NCBI GenBank assembly: GCA_019313765.1
Contig: JAFDAP010000138.1
Location: 1 to 10,463, forward strand
DNA: 10,463 bases
Reading direction: 5' to 3'
From: Deltaproteobacteria bacterium
GTDB lineage: Bacteria > Desulfobacterota > DSM-4660 > Desulfatiglandales > Desulfatiglandaceae
Every line of letters starts with the position of its first letter. Within the stretch, counting starts at the first letter, position 1. The position numbers and the translations under genes were made by a program. The notes below the pieces were generated by a model. That model saw only the letters and a program-made list of their open reading frames with translations, was not told the DNA's origin and ran no database searches. This document shows positions 1-6,935 of this stretch, piece after piece.

Positions 1-7
1 AAAGAAA

Positions 8-13
8 AGGAGG
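8..13 (+). promoter_or_regulatory. Ribosome binding site choosing the Yip1-like start
   Basis: A perfect AGGAGG lies 5 nt before the ATG at 19 but only 2 nt before the ATG at 16. The two ATGs are adjacent codons in the same frame. The spacing favours 19. Confidence 0.7.
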
Positions 14-18
14 TTATG

Positions 19-552
19 ATGCCATTGTTAACAGATCGTATGATTCGAGCAGCCAAGCTGGATGTAAATGTGTACGAGGAGGTCGAAGCTGACAAGTCAG
101 CCATGGGCCAGGCGATGTGGGTGGTTGTTCTTTCGAGCGTCGCTGCAGGCATTGGGAGCAGCGGAACGACAGGGGTTTCTGGGCTCTTAATCGGGACAAT
201 AGTTGCTTTGATAGCATGGTTTGTTTGGGCATTCATAACATACTTTGTTGGAACAAAAATCCTGCCTGAACCACAGACAAGCGCTGATTATGGTGAACTT
301 TTGCGGACCATAGGTTTTTCAAGCTCACCCGGCGTCATCCGGATTTTGGGTATAATTCCGTTTTTGGGCTGGGTCATCAATATCATTGCGGGGATATGGA
401 TGCTTATTGCCATGGTTATTGCTGTAAGGCAAGCTCTTGATTACAAGAGTACGGGGCGTGCTGTGGGTGTGTGTTTGATTGGATGGATTATTCAGTTCAT
501 TATTATCTTTGGCGTATTTTTTCTTTTCGGTGGGGGTGGACAACCTTCATGA
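19..552 (+). CDS. Yip1-like (YIP1 family) integral membrane protein
   Basis: This 177-residue protein appears to be a small inner-membrane protein of the bacterial Yip1 domain type, whose biochemical role is generally unknown. A hydrophilic N-terminus of about 30 residues (MIRAAKLDVNVYEEVEAD) is followed by hydrophobic segments at about residues 31-49, 55-78, 104-137 (probably two helices around an IIPFLGWV turn) and 147-170, ending in a glycine-rich tail (FGGGGQPS). The family resemblance rests on the N-terminal 'R.A.LDV..YEEVE.D' region, a 'W..IT..VG.K' second helix and the PxLGW-like third segment. No signal peptide or catalytic motif is seen. ATG 19 is preferred over ATG 16 because of AGGAGG spacing. 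The upstream context lies outside the window; downstream is gene-poor DNA, so it gives no functional hint. Membrane location is secure; the family name is likely. Confidence 0.8.
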   Translation: MPLLTDRMIRAAKLDVNVYEEVEADKSAMGQAMWVVVLSSVAAGIGSSGTTGVSGLLIGTIVALIAWFVWAFITYFVGTKILPEPQTSADYGELLRTIGFSSSPGVIRILGIIPFLGWVINIIAGIWMLIAMVIAVRQALDYKSTGRAVGVCLIGWIIQFIIIFGVFFLFGGGGQPS

Positions 553-677
553 TAGGAAACAATTACAGCTCTCATCCTATGGAGTTCTCCCCAAGAGGAA
601 CACTACAACAATGTTCGGCACCGAATAGCAAGAGAAGTTAAGGCTGTTAATTTATTTTTTTGTTCAAGGGCGAATAC

Positions 678-827
678 GTGAAAAGGTCAAGCAGATCCTT
701 CATACCCACCAATGGGGCGGAAGACTGGAAAAGCCTCTTGGCTGAACCTGACAAACAATGGCGGTCAGGTTATTCAGCGAAAGCGCTGGCGTATTGTAGA
801 AAGAGAGAAAAGGGGACAGGCAAATAA
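678..827 (+). pseudogene. Truncated N-terminal fragment of a DUF6946-like gene
   Basis: From a GTG at 678, with AAGGG at 666-670 as a weak ribosome site, the frame reads about 49 codons to TAA at 825-827. Its central part contains FIPTNGAEDWKSLLAEPDKQ followed by W-R-S-G-Y-S-A-K-A-L-A-Y-C. I recognise this as the usual start of a family of uncharacterised bacterial proteins (DUF6946 type, from memory), which read roughly PTxGPExWxxLLAxPEKxWRxGYSAxxLAYxWE and run far longer. The resemblance ends right after LAYC, and the last residues (KREKGTGK) are translated from the GGGGACAGGC motif and its A-rich lead. The gene therefore seems broken at the motif. Confidence in the fragment is moderate; the DUF number should be confirmed by profile search. 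Confidence 0.5.
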
Positions 828-828
828 T
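808..828 (+). repeat. GGGGACRGGC dispersed motif, copy 1
   Basis: The sequence is AAAAGGGGACAGGCAAATAAT with its last base at 828; it is essentially the consensus. It overlaps the end of the DUF6946-like fragment and supplies its stop codon (TAA in AAATAAT). Confidence 0.75.
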
Positions 829-1025
829 ACTTGATAAGCCCTGTCTTTCGAAATATACTGTCGAACAGGTTTTGATTTTCTATCTTGTAAAGAGAAGGAG
901 GAAGATATTCAAAAAACCTCTCTTACCGTTAAGGGTCAGCTTCCTACCAATAAAAATAGACCGTATTAATTCCATTCGATATCGTCTTCTAATTATTCAT
1001 TGATTCTGTGAATCCTTTCAAAACA

Positions 1026-1046
1026 ATAACTTGCCCGTCCCCTTTA
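1026..1046 (-). repeat. GGGGACRGGC dispersed motif, copy 2
   Basis: On the minus strand it reads TAAAGGGGACGGGC then AAGTTAT. It is inverted with respect to copy 1, and the AT-rich ends of the two face each other across about 200 bp. Confidence 0.7.
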
Positions 1047-1085
1047 TTCTAACCACAAGCTGTTACGGTTGTCCTTAAAATGAAA

Positions 1086-1106
1086 TAGGTTTCCCCGTCC
1101 CTATGA
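1086..1106 (-). repeat. GGGGACRGGC dispersed motif, copy 3 (degenerate)
   Basis: On the minus strand it reads GGGACGGGGAAACC and begins at the TAG stop of the sugar phosphorylase gene. The position after GGG is G instead of C and the AT-rich end has diverged, but a downstream ATTTTAAGG is shared with copy 4 (ATTTTTAAGG). Confidence 0.5.
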
Positions 1107-3023
1107 CTCGATTATCCTCTCCAGTTCGTCAAAAGGTATGAGCCAGCAGACATCATAAGGTTGCAGAGTCACACCAAGCTTTCCGTCTTTAGCGATCCAA
1201 CCTCGTTTCCCCACAAGATCGTACCAGTGGCCTTTCTCAACGCCGAGTTCAGAGAGGGGTATCCCTATTTGGCAAACCCTACCGGTCACATTGGTCATGG
1301 CCAAAATATGCTGATCTCCGTCAGGGGATATTCTCAGAACTGTAAAAATATCTGGAGAGATTATCAGAACACGTTGATCTCCGTTAGGATGGAAAGCGCA
1401 CTGCTGCACCCGGATATTCCCTATCCAGCTTAGCTGGCGAGCGATATGTGAAAGCTTGGAATCGCGGTTTTTTAATTTTTCAACAAGTGACTGTTCTTTA
1501 ACCACCTTACGGTTGATATCCCGCTTTGACTTCGTCCTCAAAACCGCGCCGATGTCGTTGCGGGTACCGATCAACCCATGAAAATATATGGCCGGCACAC
1601 CCCGAAGAGCAAAGGCAATGCTCCTTGATGCAATAAAGCGTTTTACCTGTAAGGAAATATCCTCATCGCTGCTATCATGATTGATGGCGCTGAACCACGT
1701 GGCGTTGATTTCGTAAGGTTCGTCCTTGCCATCCTTCCCTGTTTTGTAAGACACAAAGGCCCCGTGTTCCCTTGCCGTTTGAATGATGAAATCGATATCT
1801 TCTTTGGGCAGGATGTCCCTCACTCCCATGAGCCCGATGCCGTCGTGGGTATCGAGCATGTTGAGGAAAGTCGTAGAATTGGAGATGTATTTCAGATCCT
1901 TTGCCCACCGGGAGAGAGCGGTTGCATCTTCCCTGTAAAAGGTGTGCAGGACAAGTGGAGGCAGGGCAAAGTTATACACCATCTGTGCTTCATCATGGCC
2001 ATTTCCGAAGTAGGAGACGTTTTCTTCATGGGGCACATTGGTTTCGGTGAGTACAGCGGCCCAGGGCGCCACCACATTGAAAACATCACGCAGAAGTTTG
2101 ATAATTTCGTGCGTCTGCTCCAGATGTACAGAGGACGTTCCAGGTTCTGCCCACAGATATGTCACGGCGTCCAAGCGAAGGATATCAGCCCCCCGGCGCA
2201 CATACAGGAGCATGGTTTCAATGATAAACATGAGCACAGCCGGACTTTTGTAGTTAAGGTCTATCTGATCTGTTGAGAAGGTGGTCCACACATATCTATC
2301 GCCCTCAATTGTACGGAATTTTGTCAGGAGATCAGAGGTTCGGGGACGTACGATGATCTTACGCTGCTCCGGTGTGAGTGCATCTTGGGATGTGTATGCA
2401 ATGGCAATATTCTTGAAATACGGATTTCCATTCAGGAATTCCTGAAACGCAGGACTCTTTGAGGAGATGTGGTTGAGGACCCCGTCAAACATGAGCTGGT
2501 AACGCTTTCCCATCTCCTCAATATCCTGCCAAGACCCTAAGTTAGGATCAACGCTTTGAAAGTCAGTGACGGAAAACCCCTTATCAGAAGAGTAGGGAAA
2601 AAAGGGGAGGATGTGCAGGGTATTGAAGGTATCTCTGAGACCGGGACGCTGCACAAATTCGTCCAGACAGGCCAACGGAGAATGGCCTTCCCCGCGAAGC
2701 AGATCACCATAAGTGATGAGAATCATATCCCGTTCCGTAAAACGGTTTTGAGGATCAAACCTCTTTTCCTGGTCGATCATTTCCTGAGGCTTATGGGCGT
2801 AATGTACCCTGAGAATTCTTTCGAGCTCCGGCATATATTTTTCAGCCACTGCTTTCCCGTAAAGAAACCGTAGCCTGCCCATCATCCTCTCCCGTGCTTT
2901 GCCAGGGATTTCCAGGAGTGGCCTCGAATAGTCCGGTTGCGCATAGTGAGGATCTCGCATCCACTGACTCGTTTTTTTTTCGCTGTAACTTCCGGAATAA
3001 TCTCTTGATTCTGAATTTTCCAT
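1101..3023 (-). CDS. GH13_18 sugar phosphorylase (sucrose / glucosylglycerate phosphorylase type)
   Basis: This is a cytoplasmic retaining alpha-glucoside phosphorylase of glycoside hydrolase family 13, subfamily 18. It would cleave a glucoside such as sucrose, glucosylglycerate or glucosylglycerol with phosphate to give alpha-glucose 1-phosphate. Conserved GH13 regions are plain in the 640 residues: DGVLNH (180-185), the nucleophile D285 in ILRLDAVTYLW, the acid/base E327 in LTETNVPHEENVSYFG, and the third acid D394 in LDTHDGIG. YNFALPPLVLHTF (350-362) is typical of the glucosylglycerate branch. The protein is longer than classical sucrose phosphorylases (about 490-500) and has about 95 extra N-terminal residues before TERDMILITYGD, which fits that branch better. 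The ATG follows AAAAGG by 6 nt. No transporter or glycosyltransferase neighbour identifies the substrate. Dispersed motif copies sit on both sides. The family is certain; the substrate is not determined. Confidence 0.9.
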   Translation of the reverse strand: MENSESRDYSGSYSEKKTSQWMRDPHYAQPDYSRPLLEIPGKARERMMGRLRFLYGKAVAEKYMPELERILRVHYAHKPQEMIDQEKRFDPQNRFTERDMILITYGDLLRGEGHSPLACLDEFVQRPGLRDTFNTLHILPFFPYSSDKGFSVTDFQSVDPNLGSWQDIEEMGKRYQLMFDGVLNHISSKSPAFQEFLNGNPYFKNIAIAYTSQDALTPEQRKIIVRPRTSDLLTKFRTIEGDRYVWTTFSTDQIDLNYKSPAVLMFIIETMLLYVRRGADILRLDAVTYLWAEPGTSSVHLEQTHEIIKLLRDVFNVVAPWAAVLTETNVPHEENVSYFGNGHDEAQMVYNFALPPLVLHTFYREDATALSRWAKDLKYISNSTTFLNMLDTHDGIGLMGVRDILPKEDIDFIIQTAREHGAFVSYKTGKDGKDEPYEINATWFSAINHDSSDEDISLQVKRFIASRSIAFALRGVPAIYFHGLIGTRNDIGAVLRTKSKRDINRKVVKEQSLVEKLKNRDSKLSHIARQLSWIGNIRVQQCAFHPNGDQRVLIISPDIFTVLRISPDGDQHILAMTNVTGRVCQIGIPLSELGVEKGHWYDLVGKRGWIAKDGKLGVTLQPYDVCWLIPFDELERIIES

Positions 3024-3091
3024 TGCTTACCTTTTCTCCTTTTAAATCAATACTCGAAAACCTCCCTGCCTCAGGCTTATAAAAAAATATA

Positions 3092-3112
3092 AAAAAGGGA
3101 CGGGCAAATAAT
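3092..3112 (+). repeat. GGGGACRGGC dispersed motif, copy 4
   Basis: The sequence is AAAAAGGGACGGGC followed by AAATAAT, matching the consensus throughout. It lies upstream of the phosphorylase start and points away from it, so with copy 3 it flanks that gene in inverted, outward-facing orientation. Confidence 0.7.
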
Positions 3113-3183
3113 AATTTTTAAGGGATAAGATCTCTCTTCTCTAAGGGGCAATATAAAAGACCCAGGGAGATGTGTCAAATAGG

Positions 3184-3309
3184 ATGACGGCAAAAGAGGA
3201 CGGGCAAATAAAAGAGAAGATTGGTGTGGATTCGGAAGTGGAATTTGTGACCGAAGGCGACGAAAAGTCTGTGGCCCTTTACAAGTTCCTGCAAGTCGTC
3301 GAGGAATAG
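3184..3309 (+). pseudogene. Short orphan coding fragment abutting motif copy 5
   Basis: From ATG 3184 this frame encodes 41 residues. The first nine (MTAKEDGQI) are mostly translated motif copy 5; the remainder (EKIGVDSEVEFVTEGDEK then SVALYKFLQVVEE) has the composition and codon pattern of real protein, with acidic residues alternating with a hydrophobic stretch and a natural-looking end at TAG. It has no good ribosome binding site. It could be the 3' tail of a gene whose front was lost at the motif, or a small gene. I do not recognise the family. Confidence 0.35.
3192..3212 (+). repeat. GGGGACRGGC dispersed motif, copy 5
   Basis: The sequence AAAAGAGGACGGGC followed by AAATAAA differs from the consensus at two positions. 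It lies inside the short frame at 3184-3309, exactly where protein-like sequence begins. Confidence 0.65.
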
Positions 3310-3317
3310 CAGGGACG

Positions 3318-4268
3318 TCACTCTGCCAGGTTCTTCAGGGGTTGCCCTGCCTTGAGCCTCTTTATGTTGTCCGCCACCGCACTGCCCAGGGCGCTGAAGG
3401 ACTGCTCGGTCACCCCGGCGGTGTGGGGGGTGATAACCACCTTGGGATGATTTAAAAGGGCGGAGCCGGGGTCCGGGGGCTCCGAGTTGAGAACGTCCAG
3501 ACCGGCCCCGGCGATCCGACCGCCGTCGATCGCCACAAGGAGTTCCTCTTCGTTTACGATCGGTCCCCGGCTGATGTTGATCACATAAGCGCTGCTCTTC
3601 ATACGGCTGAAAACCTCCCGTCCCAGAAGGCCCCTGGTCTCGCTGCTCAGAGTGACGGTAGAGATCACGAAGTCAACCTCGGGCAACAGGTCGAACAGGC
3701 TCTCAGGGCCGTACAACCCTGCCAGGCCCAGGGCTTCGGCGACCTCCTTATCCTGGACAACATCGCTGGCAATCACCTCCATGCCCATGGGCTTCAGCCG
3801 CCTGGCCAGGGCGCGGCCCACCGCGCCCAGCCCGATGATCAGGGCCTTACGGTCGATCAGGGCCTCTCCGCACGGGCGTCCCCACTCTCCGGCCACCAGG
3901 GCTTTCTGAGTAGCCTTGAAGTATCGGGAACAGGCCATCATCAGGAACAGGCCGCCTTCGGCGGTACATTCGGCATGAACCGGGGCCTCATGTCCGGGCA
4001 CATTGGCAACCTGCACGCCTTTGGATGCGGCCGCGGCCATATCAACCCCCTCAAGGCCCACACCGAACTGCTGGATGAGCCTGAGGCCAGGGGCTGAGTG
4101 AATGATTTCTGCCGTGATCCGGGCCATGGCCGGGATGATAACCTCTGCCCAGTGCGCCTCATGGGCCACTTGATACTGCCGGCAGACCCGGATCTCGTCT
4201 TCGGTCAGCAGCCGGGTAACAGTATCTATCATAGCCGGGAACATATCGTCGCAAATCAGTATTCTCAT
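3318..4268 (-). CDS. D-2-hydroxyacid dehydrogenase, NAD(P)-dependent
   Basis: A cytoplasmic oxidoreductase of the D-isomer-specific 2-hydroxyacid dehydrogenase family (phosphoglycerate / glyoxylate / D-lactate dehydrogenase type), interconverting 2-oxoacids and (R)-2-hydroxyacids. Its 316 residues are the usual length without an ACT domain. Visible are the substrate-domain QFGVGLEGVD (67-76), the Rossmann GLGAVG (146-151) with the acidic D169 closing the second strand (suggesting NAD), and the catalytic triad R234 (NISRGPIVNE), E263 (DVLNSEPPD) and H282 (TPHTAG). GGGAGA precedes the ATG closely, and 17 bp separate it from the dehydratase stop, so it is the last gene of the ligase-dehydratase-dehydrogenase operon. 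That context suggests it makes or consumes the 2-hydroxyacid handled by the other two enzymes. The insertion upstream probably affects its transcription. Substrate unknown. Confidence 0.9.
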   Translation of the reverse strand: MRILICDDMFPAMIDTVTRLLTEDEIRVCRQYQVAHEAHWAEVIIPAMARITAEIIHSAPGLRLIQQFGVGLEGVDMAAAASKGVQVANVPGHEAPVHAECTAEGGLFLMMACSRYFKATQKALVAGEWGRPCGEALIDRKALIIGLGAVGRALARRLKPMGMEVIASDVVQDKEVAEALGLAGLYGPESLFDLLPEVDFVISTVTLSSETRGLLGREVFSRMKSSAYVINISRGPIVNEEELLVAIDGGRIAGAGLDVLNSEPPDPGSALLNHPKVVITPHTAGVTEQSFSALGSAVADNIKRLKAGQPLKNLAE

Positions 4269-4285
4269 TTTGTCTCCCTACCACT

Positions 4286-5271
4286 TTACCTTTCCACGAA
4301 ATGCACCTGGACGCCGGTTTCAAAGGCGTGCTTCTGAAAGCGGCCGCTGATGCCTTGACAACCTTCAAAAATGACGGTTCGAAAATCGGGGCCGAAATGC
4401 TTCTCCAACCGTTTTGCGATCTCATGGACCCGCAGGGAAAATGTATGACAGCTGAGGTTCTTATGAAACAACACCCCATCTGCTTCGAACTTATTGACGC
4501 TGTCAATGTATATTCGAACCCTCTGATCAATGGTCATGTTGGTGTACATGGCTGTGTAGGTGCGAGCCATACTGTTCATCAGGGAGTTGTAGTCTGTGGT
4601 GTCCAGTTCCTTACGCCAGGCGTCCAGATAAGTCGATCCCACCACGGCGATCCCATCTCCGGCTAAACTTTCTTGTAACTCGCGGAAATTATACCATGTT
4701 GCCAAATTATCCCACAGGAGACGGTGCCGTTCCCGGCCAACCACGCCGGCATCGCCTTCAACGATCTCCTGGGTGGCATCGATAAGCTGCTGATAATAAT
4801 CGATGGCCTGCTGGGTGCCACGTTCAGAAACGATCAAAGCCATATGAGAAAATCCTTCGAAGGCAGTGATGGGAGAGGGCTTTAGGGTACCCATGTCCAG
4901 GTAGCGCTGCCACAGCTCCAGGGCCCGGCGCGATCTCTCGGCCACTTCAAGGAAATGGTCCCGGTCGAAGCGCCGGCCGGTGACATTCTCCAGCAAGGTG
5001 ATCAACCCGTCAAGTTGAGCGCGCACGTACATTACACGTTCATTGTCCAGAGATCCGTCATAGCGATCGCCGACATTGATCATCCCGTAAGGTTTGCCTC
5101 CGTACATTTCGCTCAAGTGCTTAAACCATTCACAGATGACCCGGCACTGGTTATCGCAGGTCAGGAGGATGTCCGGCTCAGCCAGTTTGATGATGGGCCG
5201 ACCCTTGGCGTCCGGAAGATTGTCCACTTCAAGCCCGCCCCAACCGTCGACCATGTAGCCGGTGTTAATTA
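4286..5271 (-). pseudogene. 2-hydroxyacyl-CoA dehydratase subunit, C-terminal part (split by IS)
   Basis: This is the 3' portion, 326 codons, of a gene for an HgdB/FldC/BcrB-type subunit of 2-hydroxyacyl-CoA dehydratase or benzoyl-CoA reductase, whose members carry a [4Fe-4S] cluster and dehydrate 2-hydroxyacyl-CoA to enoyl-CoA by a ketyl-radical route. It starts in frame at NTGYMVDGWGG after the insertion and ends VHFVER. Visible family signs are PDILLTCDNQC with an iron-sulfur ligand candidate (C129 or C133 in the rejoined protein), AEPDILL before it, NLSCHTFS (C365) and FEGCQG near the end. With the N-terminal piece the length is 418, normal for the family. The frame stays open into the insertion sequence up to a GTG at 5407, so a chimeric 373-residue product with 47 element-encoded residues is possible but would lack the first cysteine. 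No decay is seen apart from the insertion. Confidence 0.85.
5266..5271. repeat. Target site duplication, left copy (TAATTA)
   Basis: TAATTA at 5266-5271 is repeated at 6936-6941 just outside the other end of the element. The word is palindromic, so a 4-bp AATT duplication with a longer inverted repeat is an equally valid reading. Confidence 0.65.
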
Positions 5272-5286
5272 GTGTCCATCCATTAA
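5272..5286 (+). repeat. Left terminal inverted repeat of the IS
   Basis: GTGTCCATCCATTAA matches the reverse complement of the right end (GTGTCTATCCATGAA) at 13 of 15 positions. A perfect palindrome, CCATTAATGG, overlaps its inner edge at 5280-5289 and is not present at the right end. Confidence 0.8.
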
Positions 5287-5454
5287 TGGGCGGTTTTTGA
5301 TCTGAGAAAAGTGAATGCCATTCATTATTAAAGTGTTGGTCGCAAAAACAAGAGATGCGACGGTACATTCTTGGCAAAACAGCAAGAACGGCTGAAATCA
5401 GACACACCTATCCCCCGGTTACTCGGGTCTAAAAGTATAATTAATCAGTAGATG

Positions 5455-6792
5455 TCAGACTTGTTGTTTCCTGGCCAACGTCATCAGGTTTGCAGAAACA
5501 ATAGACGCCCACACATAGCTTTTGAATGAACGATGTGATTTCCATATGCATCTTGCAAACCCAAAGCATCTCTTAAGCCATGAAATACCGGATTCAATTC
5601 CGGCACGGAAATTTCGTAGTCGTTTGTACACCCATGTACTACGGCACATCTCTTCCTCTTCAAGACCACGTTTCTTGGCAAAGCAAACGTCCTTTATGCC
5701 TTTTGAGGCGAATCCACCGTCCAAGGCCACCTTAAGAGGATAGTAGCCGTATATTTCTTTGTGACGATCCAGCATCTGATCAGTCAGTTCAGTGTCAGCA
5801 GGATTACCATCAAGGATCAAGCAATCGGTTATGAGGTTGGAGCACCCGCCAGTCAAACAAACCTTGTGGCCATAAAATGTGTCCCGGCGATCTTTAACAA
5901 TGATGTCAGTGTGAGGTTCAAAGATAGAAACAATTTTGTCACAAGCAGGGACAGATTCACCATGAATCACCCTCCGGGTGGTTTGGTCTATAACAGCAAG
6001 AGTTAACCGGATGACTTCTTTCAATTCTTCAGCCATACCCTGTGCTGCCATCGTCAGGCTGGGGTTTTTAAAAGGGAAAGTCTCAAGTAAAGACACCGCG
6101 TTATGCGCATAGTTCACCGTCTTATGAGTGACTTTGAGAAGATCTTCGTATTGTTTCTTACGGGCCTTTTTGCTTTTTGCATTCATGACCCCTAACATCC
6201 TTCGCTTGGCCCTCTTGGTATGATCACTGAATGGTATGTCTGAGTCATCAAATCGTTCACTGATCTGGCCGAGCATTCGAGTAAGGACTCTAACAGAGTC
6301 CCAAAGAAGAGTTGCATCTGTTGGCTCATGGATATTGGAAGAAACCACTGTGCAATCGATTCGAGACTGTTTGCCTTTTTCAATCTTTTTGTCCTGGGCA
6401 TAGGCAACCAGGATGCGGTTGACGGCTTCCCAGGTTTCCGATGATATGGCTTTAATATTGTTGCACAGGGCGGACTTTTGGAATCCTTTATCAGCAATGC
6501 CTATTCGGCAGAAACCACGATAACAGACAGAATCGAGAAGATGAAAAGCCAGTTCCTCATAACTGTAGCCCTCCATTTGTTTGATGATGGCAGCCCGCAG
6601 GACTTGCTCTGCGCTCATTCCCTCGGCCCCGGTATCCGTGCGCGATACGTCACGGGTAAGATCTTGCAATACCCAGTCGTAAATGATAGGATTGGCATCA
6701 AGAATTCGGCTGATGCCTTCCAGTTCCACGGCGTGGGGATGATCTATGCTGGTTATGGTAAGCGGCATCTGTTTTTGAGTCTTTTTGCGCAT
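5455..6792 (-). CDS. IS transposase, DDE type, ISNCY family
   Basis: A 445-residue DDE transposase that would cut and join the ends of the surrounding element. The N-terminal DNA-binding part includes EGMSAEQVLRAAIIKQMEGY followed by SYEELAFHLLDS (residues 58-88), a pattern I associate with ISNCY-labelled transposases. The catalytic acids can be placed at D146 (SRIDCTVV), D358 (VALDGGFASKGI) and E400 (FRAGIESGISWLKRCFGF). Another family block is SNIHEPTDATLLWDSVRVLTR (152-172, with one residue omitted at the start). The gene is uninterrupted. The ATG lies 10 nt after GGAG. It fills most of the element and reads toward the rest of the dehydratase gene, so its transcript may run into the host operon. 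The length and intact catalytic residues suggest an active enzyme. Confidence 0.9.
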   Translation of the reverse strand: MRKKTQKQMPLTITSIDHPHAVELEGISRILDANPIIYDWVLQDLTRDVSRTDTGAEGMSAEQVLRAAIIKQMEGYSYEELAFHLLDSVCYRGFCRIGIADKGFQKSALCNNIKAISSETWEAVNRILVAYAQDKKIEKGKQSRIDCTVVSSNIHEPTDATLLWDSVRVLTRMLGQISERFDDSDIPFSDHTKRAKRRMLGVMNAKSKKARKKQYEDLLKVTHKTVNYAHNAVSLLETFPFKNPSLTMAAQGMAEELKEVIRLTLAVIDQTTRRVIHGESVPACDKIVSIFEPHTDIIVKDRRDTFYGHKVCLTGGCSNLITDCLILDGNPADTELTDQMLDRHKEIYGYYPLKVALDGGFASKGIKDVCFAKKRGLEEEEMCRSTWVYKRLRNFRAGIESGISWLKRCFGFARCIWKSHRSFKSYVWASIVSANLMTLARKQQV

Positions 6793-6880
6793 TTTTTGGT
6801 GGCTCCTTTCTTCGTTTTTGTTGTTATATCAATTGTTTGCACTCTTTTTATAACAACTTATCGGAGAATTTGTCCACCTT

Positions 6881-6894
6881 AAAATGCGCATTTT
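6881..6894. promoter_or_regulatory. Palindrome upstream of the transposase, repeated at its start
   Basis: AAAATGCGCATTTT is a perfect 14-bp palindrome in the leader of the transposase gene. A 13-bp word, TGCGCATTTTTTG, occurs here (6885-6897) and again over the transposase start codon (6786-6798), 99 bp apart. It could be a binding site for transposase or a host repressor. The role is inferred only from symmetry and position. Confidence 0.35.
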
Positions 6895-6920
6895 TTGTAT
6901 TTATTTCAGATAATTAAACC

Positions 6921-6935
6921 TTCATGGATAGACAC
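6921..6935 (-). repeat. Right terminal inverted repeat of the IS
   Basis: On the minus strand this end reads GTGTCTATCCATGAA, pairing with the left end with two mismatches. Confidence 0.8.

Larger units (their letters stand above)
553..1100. other. Gene-poor region with a gene fragment and three motif copies
   Basis: No intact gene is supported here. The stretch is AT-rich and holds a fragment like the start of a DUF6946-type gene (678-827) and motif copies at 808-828 (+), 1026-1046 (-) and 1086-1106 (-). The copies at 808 and 1026 are inverted, with about 200 bp between them. Short open stretches at 560-680 and 840-960 (the latter with a GAAGGAGG at about 894-901 but no start codon at a good distance) resemble nothing I recognise. 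No convincing terminator for the upstream gene is visible. Confidence 0.6.
3024..3317. other. Intergenic region with two motif copies and an orphan fragment
   Basis: This AT-rich stretch separates two leftward genes. It holds the leader of the phosphorylase gene at its left end, motif copies at 3092-3112 and 3192-3212 (both plus strand, 100 bp apart) and a short open frame at 3184-3309. I see no clear sigma-70 promoter or terminator hairpin with a T run. Confidence 0.6.
5272..6935 (-). mobile_element. Complete insertion sequence, ISNCY-type, 1664 bp
   Basis: The element has terminal inverted repeats at 5272-5286 and 6921-6935, flanking TAATTA duplications and one full-length transposase gene on the minus strand. 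It lies inside the 2-hydroxyacyl-CoA dehydratase gene in the same transcriptional direction. Joining the flanks with one TAATTA restores the host frame as GAG CTA ATT AAC ACC GGC (E-L-I-N-T-G). Intact transposase, matching ends and an otherwise undamaged host gene all point to a recent insertion. The family assignment comes from remembered similarity of the transposase to proteins labelled ISNCY; the exact subgroup is not settled. Confidence 0.9.

Noticed and set aside
560..680. Open stretch reading EEHYNNVRHRIAREVKAV as a coding fragment
   Set aside because: It looks protein-like but has no start, no ribosome site and no family I can name; too weak to list as a feature.
808..1046. Motif copies 1 and 2 as terminal repeats of a complete small mobile element
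   Set aside because: No flanking duplication is visible and the 200 bp between them contain no recognisable gene; inverted orientation alone is not enough.
1677..2276. A 199-codon open frame on the plus strand opposite the sugar phosphorylase
   Set aside because: It lies wholly antisense to a gene with all GH13 motifs, has no ribosome site and resembles no family.
5405..5430. CCCG-GTTACT-CGGG hairpin as a transposase terminator
   Set aside because: The stem is only four pairs and there is no T run on the transposase strand.
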